Shown here: piece after piece, positions 22,580 through 33,466 of the stretch | How the letters are laid out: every line of letters starts with the position of its first letter | How positions within the stretch are numbered: position 1 is the stretch's first letter | Origin: Fremontodendron californicum | Taxonomy: Eukaryota; Streptophyta; Magnoliopsida; Malvales; Malvaceae | DNA length: 64,000 nucleotides | Reading direction: 5' to 3' | NCBI GenBank assembly: GCA_030761205.1 | Contig: JAULJL010000003.1 | Coordinates: forward strand, 992,001 to 1,056,000 | Position numbers and translations under genes: made by a program | The notes under the pieces: model-generated | The model's input: only the letters and a program-made list of their open reading frames with translations | Databases searched by the model: none | Told to the model about the DNA's origin: nothing

Positions 22580-23582
22580 CAGTGGCAAAATTTTTGGAAA
22601 ATCTTTAATATATATATATTAAATTAAATTTATCTTCAAAATAAAATTATTATTGATTTATTTTTATTTTCGTCTACAACTTAATTTTATATATTAATTT
22701 AAAAAAATTAAAACTATATTGTTATTTATATTTTTATATTATCCACCAATCATTATTCATGAACTCTTTAATCAATTGGTTTATGATAAATATATATCTT
22801 TTTAGCATCATTAGATAAGATTTGTTATTTTATTTTTAAAAATATATGTTTGTATAATCTTGTTGTTATATGCATTGATAATGTTAATACTTTTTTGTTC
22901 AGTCCAAAGTTGAGATATTTTTTATTAATTTTTGTTATAATACAATATTATATTGATTTGTCTTAAACTTATGAAGAAATGTTTTTTTTATCAACTTTAC
23001 TTATTGTACTGCAATTTTTTTCAACACCAAATTTAAATTGAGACCATCTTATAAAAGGTTAGAAAATACCATAATTTATAATCTCAACGTTTCAATTCCA
23101 TTATTTTAAAGGCATATTTTATTTTATTGTTTTGATTAAAATATATTATTTAATAACTGATTTATTTATATATTTTTTTAAATTTTAAATTGAAAAATGA
23201 ATTAATCAAAAAAGTTCACCTAGCATAGTTCATTAAAAGATTGTGTAAATTAATTTAAAAGGCATGTTATTCTTTAAAAGTTCAGTAAAAGATTGTTGAG
23301 ATATTTAGTTCAGATTCAATTCTTGAAAATTTTGTTTTTTTAAAAAAACTTTGCTCACAATTTTAGATAAAATTATTTATTTGATGTATTTTATTTCCTT
23401 ATACTTTTATTTATGAATTGATAACATTTATGCTTTTAGGAGTTTGTTATTTTTATTAGTATATTATTTGCATATAGGTTTTATATTAGTATAACATAGT
23501 GACATACCTCAAATGAAAAAATAAATATAGATTTATACTTTTAATCGGCTCCTCCAAAATCAAGTATCAAGATCCGCCACTA
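22580..23582. mobile_element. 1.0-kb hAT-like non-autonomous element
   Basis: The left end is CAGTGGCAAAATTTT; the right end read inward is TAGTGGCGGATCTTG. A perfect 8-bp direct repeat, CTTAAGAG, flanks it at 22572-22579 and 23583-23590. The interior is AT-rich without an ORF. The 8-bp TSD and the YAGTGGC ends fit a hAT-type element. Confidence 0.75.
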
Positions 23583-24234
23583 CTTAAGAGTATGTGTCAC
23601 TATACTAACCCCGCTTTGAGAGTTTAAAAACTTGAATCAAATAATCTCTCTCTCTCTCTATATATATATCCAATACTCTAATTGATATATATTAAATAGA
23701 GTTGGTTTTTTATACATTGATGGTAATTTTTTTTACAATACTATAACGGTACGTGTCACGCTACTAACTTGATTTGTGGAATCTAATAATTCGAGTGTGG
23801 ATGAATGTGATAATTTTTCTATTAAATATTAGTTAAATCAGTTTAAATAAACGTCCTTGGTCTAGCTTGCTTAAAGACAATTCTTTTATCAACAAAATAA
23901 ATCTACACTATATATATGTTTGTTTCTCTTTTCTTTCCCTTGTAAGTTGTAACCAAATTATTATAAACGATTAGTAGTTCGAATTGTTGTGGAAAATTTG
24001 ATGCATGTACTTTGTTAACATGTGGTACGTGCATATATATAAACTTTATAACAAGTAAAAAAACAATAAGATTTTTCTCAAATACATCCATACAACTTTT
24101 AAGCTTTTAAGTCTAGGTCATCGCCAAAACAATATAAACTTTTGTTATTGTTCCATGAAATCAGCAACATGACGTGTGTTTGGCTGACGCCTCAAATCTT
24201 ACGTAAATATCATTACAAATTAAATTAATTTTAT

Positions 24235-24587
24235 GAATTTATATTTAATGCATTGTCAGTGTATAAATAATGAATCTACATTTGTTAAAAATTAGGTTTA
24301 GAGTTAAAATTAAGGGTTAGAGTTTATTTATTGGATTTTGCTAACAAGTGTCCTAAGAACATTCTTTAAGGTTACTATATATGATAATATGTTCACCTAA
24401 TACATTGAAAATGATGAATAAAATATCAACTTTTGTAATTAATACAATGCTTTTATTATAGATAGTATATTAACTAACCTTAAAGAGGACACTAATTAAC
24501 AAAACCCTTATTATTAATGAGATGTCATTGTAAAATTTATTATCAATGTATAAATTTATACACTGATAATACATCAAATACAAACTC
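24235..24587. mobile_element. 353-bp MULE-like foldback MITE
   Basis: About 34 bp at each end match in inverted orientation: GAATTTATATTTAATG at left against GAGTTTGTATTTGATG at right, both leading to TCAGTGTATAAAT. A second inner pair surrounds AAGTGTCCT. A perfect 9-bp repeat, TAATTTTAT, flanks it at 24226-24234 and 24588-24596. Confidence 0.85.
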
Positions 24588-24596
24588 TAATTTTAT

Positions 24597-26978
24597 AGAG
24601 TTAGTGGTGTTCTGTTTTTTAATTTGGGTTTTCTTTGTGTTTATGAAATGATGTGATTTATTACAACTTCCTCCGATAGCAGTTTGCCCACCAAATTTCT
24701 AATGGGAAAAATGTCAAGTGTTGGCCATGATCCTGCTTCCTGCCAAAGCAATCGATATTATCTAATTTCCCATTGTTTTGTTTTTTTCCTTTCTGCTGGG
24801 GCAATCTGATTAAGCATCTAATGATAAAAGTTACAACTTTGAGATTGGTGGGATTCCCCAACTATTCCACGATCAAGGAGAAAAAGAAAAGAAAAAAAAA
24901 AAAGAACAAATTGAGAGAGAAAGTTTGGTAGAGATTGGAAGTTGAGAAAAAAAAAATCATTTTGAATTGTTTGGATTTAGATTTCTTGACATCTAATTCA
25001 GAATTAAATTATCCATTTTTTGTTGCTGATTTAAGTCAATTTTGATTGATGATTAACCTATCAACAAACTTAATGTATAATTTAATACAATGTCGTGGAA
25101 AATCCATTTCGCAGTCTTAAAATATAAAGAGTGGGTAGTTTGCTAATGCATTAAGAAAGATAGAGTGGAAAAGATAAGTATGGAAGGTGTTTTCTTTTTT
25201 CCTATTAATAATTACATTATTATAGTACTAATAAAAAGTCATGATTCGTGGCACTTACCATGTTAAAAAAAGAAGTGATTAAAGTATGATATTTTTAACT
25301 TAAAACTCTTAAACTCAAAGCTACGTCTTGATTTATATATATATATATTACAAATTATCAAATTATTTTTCCTATCAATACCATCAAACAAGGAGGAAAA
25401 TACAGCGTATTAAAACAAATTAAAGCACAATCAGGTTTCAAAAATAAAATAAAATCAACATGATTCTAAGCAAAAACCCTGCTATTTATTAAGAAATATA
25501 ATAAGACAATCATTTTTTATATATACAAAAGTGGCCAAAGCTTATAAAAAATTAAAGAACAAAAAATTTGTAAGTACTCACATAAACCATTTAAACTAAG
25601 TTTTATGGTCTGACAAACATTCCTTTTGATTCAAGTGCATCTTTGGTGTTAGGCCGAGATCCAATATTTTGAAGTAATGGTCATCTCGTAAGCCTATTAA
25701 AATGGTTTTCATTCTTAGGCTTATGAAAATGCCCATCTTCTCAGTGGCCGGCTTTGATGGATCTCTTTAATGTTTGGGTCTAATTGGGCCTATTAAAATG
25801 GTTGGTCTACCCAGTGGCCAGGCTTTGATGGATCTCTTTAACGTTTAGGTCTTAATAATTAAAAAGTTTCAAAAGTACAATTGGCATAATTATTTATTTA
25901 TTGTCAATGAAAATTTTAAATTTCAAAAAACGAGTTAAGAGGAACACATACCCTTATAAGGTATATTATATATATATATATAATAAATAATAATTTTCTA
26001 AATGGCCGTAAACTAACAGTTAATTAGTTTCTTTTACCATAAATTAATTATCAAATTAAAGTTTTGCAAACAAATAATAATGTCAAAATAAATCCAAGTT
26101 TAATTTGCAATTCAATATAAATTGTAAACAAAACGCAATCCAATATGGCCCAAATAGTGACATGATGAGTTTATTTATTTATTTTTTTTATATACAAAAA
26201 AGATCGTAATTTAAAAATAAATAAACAAGTAGCATATATTAGAATTCGAATCCAATTGAACCAATTGAATTAGATCTTAGATTTGAGATTTTCTAAAGTC
26301 ATGCAATTAAATTAAGGCTTGGAAACATATGCCAAAGTTTGGCCATCTTGAGGCTTGTACTTGGGATTTTCTTTTTAAAAGATCAAACTTGAGAACCCTT
26401 TTTGTCATTACGAACAAAATGCTCCTTTCGATCGATCCTTATCCGTGCAAGTAACCTGTTTGGTTATCATACGTTTAGCTACTTTGATGGCTACTCTCTC
26501 CTTTAGCAGGAAGCCTGGAACAATCTTTCTCCATGTCTTTTTTAACAACCTGTGAGAATTAATTCTCTTTCACCCTGTCTTCATTTTTTTTCCCTTCATT
26601 ATAAAGTAATTATTAAAAGAAAGAAATGCATGAATTTGAACCCAATAACCCAAGTAGACCTTAAGAAATCATGCTAATAATGCATCCGAACACTTGATTT
26701 AATAATTAATGCATAATTTTTTATTTAAAAAGTAAGATTCGAATTTTTTTTTCTTTCAATATTCTGGATTATACTGTCAAGTTAATAGATAATCAGCAAT
26801 AAAGAAACTAATGCCAATAATTACCTAATAGAAAGAAAGAACAAATTCAAAAGAAAACAACTTTAAAAATTAGGAAAAGAATATTGAACTATAATCTTTA
26901 GGCCCGTGAATTAAGGATCTTAGAAGGCAGTAATGAATCCCTGTTGCTTTCCCCAGAGAACCAGCCCATTGGCAACTC
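24597..26978. other. Gene-free AT-rich spacer
   Basis: No supported gene is seen. Apart from the dispersed repeat at 25698-25885 and a short TA tract near 25970, I see no structure. Confidence 0.55.
25698..25885 (+). repeat. Dispersed repeat, copy A, with internal tandem duplication
   Basis: It shares TTCATTCTTAGG, GGATCTCTTTAA and GGGCCTATTAAAATGGTT, in the same order, with 43015-43180. In this copy the CAGTGGCC-GGCTTTGATGGATCTC stretch is present twice, about 74 bp apart. Confidence 0.75.
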
Positions 26979-26981
26979 TTA

Positions 26982-28189
26982 GAGGGCGTTTGGTATGATG
27001 GAAAGTGATCACTTTTCATGGAAAGTAATTGGTGGGAATGTGATTCCCATGTTTGGTATGCTAAAAACTGCTCACTTTCCTGGGAATGTAACTTTCCTTG
27101 GAGAGTTACTTTCCCACAAGCATTGGAATGTGATTCCCATGAGAAGTGGTAGGAAAGTAACTTTCCCATGTAGTTGGAAAGTTAAAAAAATATTAAAGAC
27201 AACATTATCCTCTTTCTATTTGAGTTAAAATTATCAATTGAAATATTATTTTAAAATATTTCGTACAAATATTTATTAATAATAAATATTACTGAAATAT
27301 TTAAATAATATTTAATTTGCATTCTGCTTTTTAATTTTCCAATTACTTGAGAATAACTTCGAAAATTTATTATTAACAAACATTTTTTTATCATAAAAAT
27401 AACTCAAATTACCAATTAAAATATTATTTTTAAATATTTAGTACAAATGTTTGTTAATAATAAATATCATTGAAATATTTAAATAATATTTAATTTTTAT
27501 ACAACCTTTTAACTTTAAAACTACATGAAAGTAATTTCAAAATTTTATTATTAACAAATATTTTTTATCATAAAAATAACTCAAATTATCAATTAAAATA
27601 TTATTATTAAATATTTAGTACAAATGTTTGTTAATAATAAATATCATTAAAATATTTAAATAATATTTAATTTGCATATAGTCTTTTAATTTTTTAACTA
27701 CATGCGAGTAATTTCAAAATTTATTATTAACAAATATTTTTTATCATAAAAATAACTTAAATTACCAATTAAAATATTATTTTTAAATATTTAGTACAAA
27801 TATTTGTTAATAATAAATATCATTAAAATATTTAAATAATATTTAATTTGTATCCAGCCTTTTAATTTTTTAACTACATGAGAGTAATTTCAAGATTTTA
27901 TTATTAATAAATATTTTTTATCCTAAAAGTAACTCAATTTAATATATTATTTTTAAATATTTAGTATAAATATTTTTTAATAATAAATATCATTGAAAAA
28001 TTTTAAAATTAATAAAATTTACATTTTTTTTTGATAATGGTAGTTTCGAAAATTATCATCACATTCCCAGGATTTTAATTAGCACTTTTCCATGTATACC
28101 AAATGCTGAAAAGTTACATTCTCAGGAATCACATTCTCAGGAATCACATTCCATGAAATGTGATTCCTGAGAAGGTACCAAACGCCCCC
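26982..28189. mobile_element. Tourist/PIF-Harbinger-like element, copy 2, inverted (1208 bp)
   Basis: This is the same element as 21246-22404 in opposite orientation, with TTA on both sides (26979-26981 and 28190-28192). It keeps about 60 bp of subterminal sequence near 26995-27060 (including AAGTGATCACTTT) that copy 1 lacks. It is otherwise closely similar by eye, including the ~177-bp array. Confidence 0.88.
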
Positions 28190-28245
28190 TTACTTCCCAT
28201 TATTTCAAGTAAAGTGTCTAGTTTTAAAGGAAACCTGTTATTTTC

Positions 28246-28425
28246 TTTTTTTCGGTGTAAATCCAGGATGTTCTCCTCCTCATTTTATGGTTGATGGAAG
28301 ATTAATCCTGGACCGGAAGTATAATGGTAAAACCCTCTTAACATTAAAGACTCCTAGGATTTGAACCTTTGTTTTCATCTAAGGATTGGAGTCATTAAAC
28401 CACTCCAACCAACCAAACGTTGGTT
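28246..28425 (-). mobile_element. tRNA-type SINE, about 180 bp
   Basis: Read on the minus strand from 28425, it has an A-box-like TGGTTTAATGAC and, about 35 nt later, a B-box-like GGTTCAAATCC (complement of the sequence near 28371). This is the internal RNA polymerase III promoter layout. It ends in A7 (28252-28246). A perfect 16-bp direct repeat, GAAACCTGTTATTTTC, flanks it at 28230-28245 and 28426-28441. It does not fold as a tRNA gene. Confidence 0.85.
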
Positions 28426-28441
28426 GAAACCTGTTATTTTC

Positions 28442-29648
28442 AAGTAGTTGAAAACTGGTTTCGAGAAGACTGAAATGCAAATCTTGTAACCCTATTCACT
28501 TTACCATTGTCCAATTCAGGTCGTCGTGACGCTTACCTAAAAGGTTGTGTGTATGATTCTCATATATATTCTTAATTTGCTCACCAGCTTATTGCGATCA
28601 GTTGAGTTGATCTTACGAAATTGAACTCAAAGTTTAGCACAATCATTCATCGACCTCGACAAAAATTCTTCAACTTGAAGCTTGCCTGTTGTGCCAGTGG
28701 GGTCGAAAAGAGAGGATGCCCACAAGCCACACCTTCCTTAAATACCAACTTTTGATAATTTTATTTTCATTCTAAGCTCAAACCCAAGTAACTTTGTTTT
28801 CCCATGTTTAGATGATGGTAAGCTGAACACCTTTCATGATTTCCGGACAATGAAAGCATAGCTACTTTCTAGCATTTGCTACATATTCCATGCAAGAATG
28901 CAAACTATCATCATATGAAAGCTACCTTGGGGCTTTTAACTGATTTTGTAATGAACCGGAAGCTGATTTGTCGATGTTTAATTTCAGTTTACTTTCGGTG
29001 TTTCATTCTCATTTGTTAGCACTTACCAGGAATTTGGGTGCAAGATATAGGTGCTCAAATAAATAAATATAAATATATATATATATAGGACTTTATAATA
29101 ATATAGAGTTGGTAGGGGGAGTGAAAGCTTTTGACCCAAGGAAGACTGGTCAATTCTAAATGACTTCCAAGAGAAACATAGATCCAAACTTGGAAAAATG
29201 ATCTCAGACATTTTGTTTTCCGATTGATGTCATTCCAGAATGAGTTGGAATTGCAGAATAATAGAATGTTTCAAGTGTCATGCATCTTCTTTCCCTGTTT
29301 TCTTTCCCCCTTCTGCCATGAATGGTAGCTTAGGAAGCCATTGCAATACAGTTAAAACTTTGAAGACTGCAGGCTTCTTTTTCCTGTTTATGTGATTGGT
29401 TTTGGAAGCGTCTTCTACTCCAAGGCTCCAAACAGAGTACTTAAAAAAAAAAAATAAGAGTAGGAGCAACATAGTTATTATCTGTATGCAAAATCCAAAG
29501 CCATATATTACTGTACTAATCAGAGTACGTATTTACAAATTCTCATCCTCAAACCTATCTAATTACCAAAAAAAAAGGTAAACAAGGAAAATTTCCCTAA
29601 TTTTCGACTTAGGGAAGGCTAGGTTGTATGTGGCACTTTCTTTTCACA
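28442..29648. other. Spacer and probable CIPK 3' UTR; no gene seen
   Basis: The part close to 29648 is probably the 3' UTR of the minus-strand CIPK gene. The rest shows only a short TA tract near 29075 and an A-run near 29442. Confidence 0.5.
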
Positions 29649-30977
29649 TCATTCTCCCTCAATTTTAACGTTGCTACAATGGTTGAAACTGTCACCTTGC
29701 CATGTCCAAACAATGTCTTTCAATGGAGGCCTAACATCTTCCTCGCAAAACTTAGCATACTCCAAGGTATCCCCGGCAGACTTAGAGAATTCAACAACTG
29801 CAACCTCTGGTGCCACCTCAAACACCTCCGCTGTCACCGACAGCCGCCCTTTCCTCCCCTCCGATGACCCTTGTAATCTCATCTTGAAGTCCTTAACTTT
29901 CCCAACCTTAAAGTTCAACCCTTTTGCAACACCTTCAATTTTAGCCATGATAGCACTAGCTGAACATCTTGACGTGAACATTGTCCTCGATTTCCTCTTG
30001 TTCTCAAACAAACTTGACAAATCGAACCCTGATGACATGGAGGAAATGAACTCAAATGCGTTAAAGAATTTCGGAGACGATAGTTTGTCAATCTTGGAGG
30101 CAGAATCATCATCATCCTCTATGTCATCTGATTTTGGTTCTTCGATTGAAAACGCAAGAGGGCGTGTGAACCCTTTTCGAAACCAAGGAACACGCATTAT
30201 AGCTGGAATTGTGATCCTTCTTTCAGGGTCTGCCACGAGTAATTTTGAGATCAAGCGCTTTGATTCTGTTGAAAACCAGGGTGGAAACTCAAATTCAGCT
30301 TTGAAAACTTTCCTATACATCTTCATTATATTCTCATCTTGAAAAGGCAAGAAACCTGCAAGAAGAACATACAAGATAACCCCACAAGACCAAATATCTG
30401 CTTTGGATCCATCGTAGCCTTTTTTCCTCAAAACCTCTGGGGCGACGTAAGCTGGAGTCCCACACCGCGTATGAAGGAGCCCATCATTGAGAAGCTGCTC
30501 AGGCAAAGCTGACAAGCCAAAATCAGAGATCTTTAGATCTTCATTCTCGTCCAAAAGAAGGTTTTCTGGCTTCAAATCCCTGTGTGAGACACCTCTACTA
30601 TGGCAAAAATCAACAGCGCTTATCAGTTGTTGAAAGTACTTACGAGCAACATCTTCTTTGAGTTTGCCATTAAAAACTTTTGCAAATAGTTCACCTCCAC
30701 GAACATACTCCATTACGAAAAAGATCTTGGTTTTTGTAGCCATGACTTCTTTGAGTTCCACTATATTTGGATGACGAACAAGGCGCATGACAGAGATTTC
30801 TCTCTTGATCTGCTCCATCATGCCTTCTTTCTTCACCTGATCTTTGCTGATGACTTTTATCGCCACGCTTTCACCCGATGTTAATTCCTTCCCATAATAA
30901 ACCTTAGCGAAAGTGCCTTTCCCAAGCAGTCTCCCCATCTCATATTTCCCAAACAAAATATGCGTCTCCTCCATCAC
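29649..30977 (-). CDS. CBL-interacting protein kinase, CIPK5-like (442 aa, intronless)
   Basis: This is a Ser/Thr kinase of the SnRK3 family, activated when calcium-loaded CBL sensors bind its regulatory tail; CBLs usually bring it to a membrane. It is one uninterrupted ORF. Kinase domain: glycine loop GRLLGKGTFAKV at 15-26, Lys41, HRDLKPEN with Asp134, DFG at 152-154, APE at 179-181, and an intact activation loop between them. The regulatory part has the NAF/FISL motif at 306-308 (FFNAFEFISSMSSGFDLSS), which binds CBL and autoinhibits. A PPI-type segment for PP2C phosphatase follows at about 331-390. The start used is the first of two adjacent Met codons. Length and lack of introns fit the intronless CIPK clade. 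The opening LFGKYEMGRLLGKGTFAKVY most resembles CIPK5/CIPK25; the exact orthologue is uncertain. Confidence 0.97.
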   Translation of the reverse strand: MMEETHILFGKYEMGRLLGKGTFAKVYYGKELTSGESVAIKVISKDQVKKEGMMEQIKREISVMRLVRHPNIVELKEVMATKTKIFFVMEYVRGGELFAKVFNGKLKEDVARKYFQQLISAVDFCHSRGVSHRDLKPENLLLDENEDLKISDFGLSALPEQLLNDGLLHTRCGTPAYVAPEVLRKKGYDGSKADIWSCGVILYVLLAGFLPFQDENIMKMYRKVFKAEFEFPPWFSTESKRLISKLLVADPERRITIPAIMRVPWFRKGFTRPLAFSIEEPKSDDIEDDDDSASKIDKLSSPKFFNAFEFISSMSSGFDLSSLFENKRKSRTMFTSRCSASAIMAKIEGVAKGLNFKVGKVKDFKMRLQGSSEGRKGRLSVTAEVFEVAPEVAVVEFSKSAGDTLEYAKFCEEDVRPPLKDIVWTWQGDSFNHCSNVKIEGE

Positions 30978-32637
30978 AGTCTCCTCCTATATATATATAT
31001 ATATATAGCACTCGTATTTTTATTTTTTTTTTCTGGACAATAAAATATGGTAACTTTTTGGCTCTGCTGCTACTGAATTCTCATAGATTCAAGGCTGCTT
31101 GTGTGATTCTGCAAAGAGGTGTAATGTAAGGGAATCCAGGAAAGGATAGAGGATATGCTGATTTTGAAGGATTTCATTAGATGACTACAACAATTCACTT
31201 GATTAGCATATTCTAATGGGATTTTAAGACTTAAGAGAGTTTATTAAGGAAAGTGTTGAGTGGAAAGGCAAGCAAAGGAAGGAGATGCGAAGAGTTGTCT
31301 AAAAGAAGCCATTGGAGCAGTGGGTGTTGTCTTTTGAGAGACTTGAGGCTGCCGCAACAGCGCACAGAATGAAATCTCACGAAAATGCTCCCACAAAGAT
31401 AAGTGGTATAAATAGAAAGACGCGCTAATGATGGGGGTTACAAGTTACAACTTATAACAATCATCTTTACGTTTGTTTGTTTTTTTGGATAAGAATCTTT
31501 ACGTTTCTTTACTTTAATCTTCAAGTCAATTTTTTTGCCCCGTTTTTTGGGTTGTCTTGCTCTGTTTCTCTAGTGGCTAGGATTTGCTGTTCAAAGGATC
31601 AGGAGCTGATGCCTTTATTTTTGGTCGTAAGCCGTTTCTCTTTTTCAATTTTTTTTTTTTTTTTTTTGTTGAGTTCGTTACTTTTTAATTTAACCATTAA
31701 GAAGTTGTCTTAATTTTTAAGATATGTGCAATCTAAAACTTTGACCAACAATTTATGAGATATATATATATTTTTTTAATTCAATCCAAAAGATTATGGT
31801 GAAGAATATATACACTTAATTAGAAATGATTCAGTAATTTATCTAATTTAAGTTTTGATAACTAACTGTAAGCGAGTATATATGAGCATTTAGTCAAAGC
31901 ATCTCTCTCTCTTTTTTTTTTTTTTTTTAACCTTAGCAATCCAAATTTCAAGTAAATCATGTGCATAAAATTTTAAATTAATTAAAAATATTTAAGTATT
32001 TATTAATATAAGAAAATATCAACAATTACAGAAATTATTTAAAATATTTTCAATGAATTTTTCAGATTCTACAAACATGATTAAAAGAACGACATGTACC
32101 ATTTCAGGTATAGTAAAAAAATTAAATAAAAAACACTAAATAAAAAAGGAATAGAGTATTTGACAGTTTTTTTAACTCTTTGGAGTTAACAAATTTTATT
32201 ATCAATGTATCAAAAACGAACTCTTAAAAAAAAAAATCGATTAAAATTATAAATATATTAAATTAATTTAAAATTTTACATACACAATGAGTATAAAATA
32301 TTTTGTTAAATCTAACTAATTAATAATATATGAAATTATAAAATAATGTATAATTAATTAATTTTATATCAGTGTAATTTAATTTGTTTTCCGTACGAAC
32401 TATTGATTAATAAAAATATTAAAGATAAATAAATCACAAGCCTCAATCCTAGGATCAACGTAAAGATCAGTAGCAACGTGCAGTTATAAATCAAATTTGA
32501 CTTTAACATCCCCTCCAATAGAAACTAGAAAATTGGTTCATGAATAATTCTTTAGGAATTTGTATCTTCATTGATCCGCCATGTTCATCGTGAACCTAAT
32601 TTTTTTTAATTAGCAGATTAGATGGCTTTTCATTTTA
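30978..32637. other. CIPK upstream region; no other gene seen
   Basis: This holds a short TA tract directly upstream of the ATG and an AT-rich TATTTATA on the minus strand near 31408, about 430 bp from the ATG; it is a weak TATA candidate. Long T-runs are near 31650 and 31915. No coding sequence is recognised. Confidence 0.45.
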
Positions 32638-32758
32638 AAAATCTCTTTTTAAGTTTGCAAGAATTCTCAAATCAACTCGATGGTATTTAAATTTTACTTA
32701 ATTAGTGATGATATTTTGTTTTTATGTTTGCATGTTTTAAATTAGTTCGATCATACGA
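32638..32758 (+). repeat. Second dispersed repeat, copy A
   Basis: About 115 bp from TTTTTAAGTTTGCAAGAATT to AAATTAGTTCGATCAT recurs at about 43198-43310 with a few substitutions and small indels, in the same orientation. Confidence 0.8.
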
Positions 32759-33429
32759 TTATCTTACTCTTTTATACTAAAAAATAATAATTAAAAAAGC
32801 CTCCTTGCAACAAAGTTGGGAGAAAAAGGTTCTCACAACAATACGAAATTAAAGCCCAAGCAATAATATTAATTTAGCAAGATATTAATCATAGCCAACT
32901 GGCTTTTCGGTGTCAATTATTTTCTTTTCATTTTTCACACTGATTTTTGTTGAATTTTCCTGTTTGAATTTAGGGGTGATTAATAAATAATAAGTACACT
33001 AAATATAGTTATGCCAAAGTCAAATTCTCAATAACCAATATGGGACAGTTGACTAATATTAATATACGAGTTCGGTTATAAACACTGATTAAATTTTTTT
33101 TAATTATTATTTTTTAAAGAAAATTATATTTAATGTATTATTTTTATTAAATTTTAAAAAATAATACACTAATTATATATTTTTAAAAATATTATTTTAA
33201 CTAATGTTATTAAATGTTGATTAACATTTTTCTTAATATATATGATGCAATGCACTATTTTGAGAAACAAATATTTGATATTTTACTTGATATTTTTAAT
33301 TCTATTTATCAATTAGAAATACTTTTGGTTGGTCCATGACTCACGAGCCTGCCATTGGGCATAGGCCCCAAACCAAAAGCATGGAAAACTAACAATACTT
33401 TGTCCAATTATAAAAAAGTTTGGCTTGAA

Positions 33430-33466
<37 letters not shown>

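Noticed and set aside
28350..28410. tRNA-like segment with a B box
   Set aside because: No cloverleaf, anticodon arm or acceptor pairing; the A tail and 16-bp TSD make it a SINE.
29671..30342. 223-codon plus-strand ORF
   Set aside because: It is the antisense shadow of the CIPK regulatory region, which is clearly the real coding strand (NAF motif).
31404..31420. TATAAATA on the plus strand as a promoter
   Set aside because: No plus-strand gene follows within reach; kept only as a weak minus-strand TATA candidate for the CIPK gene.
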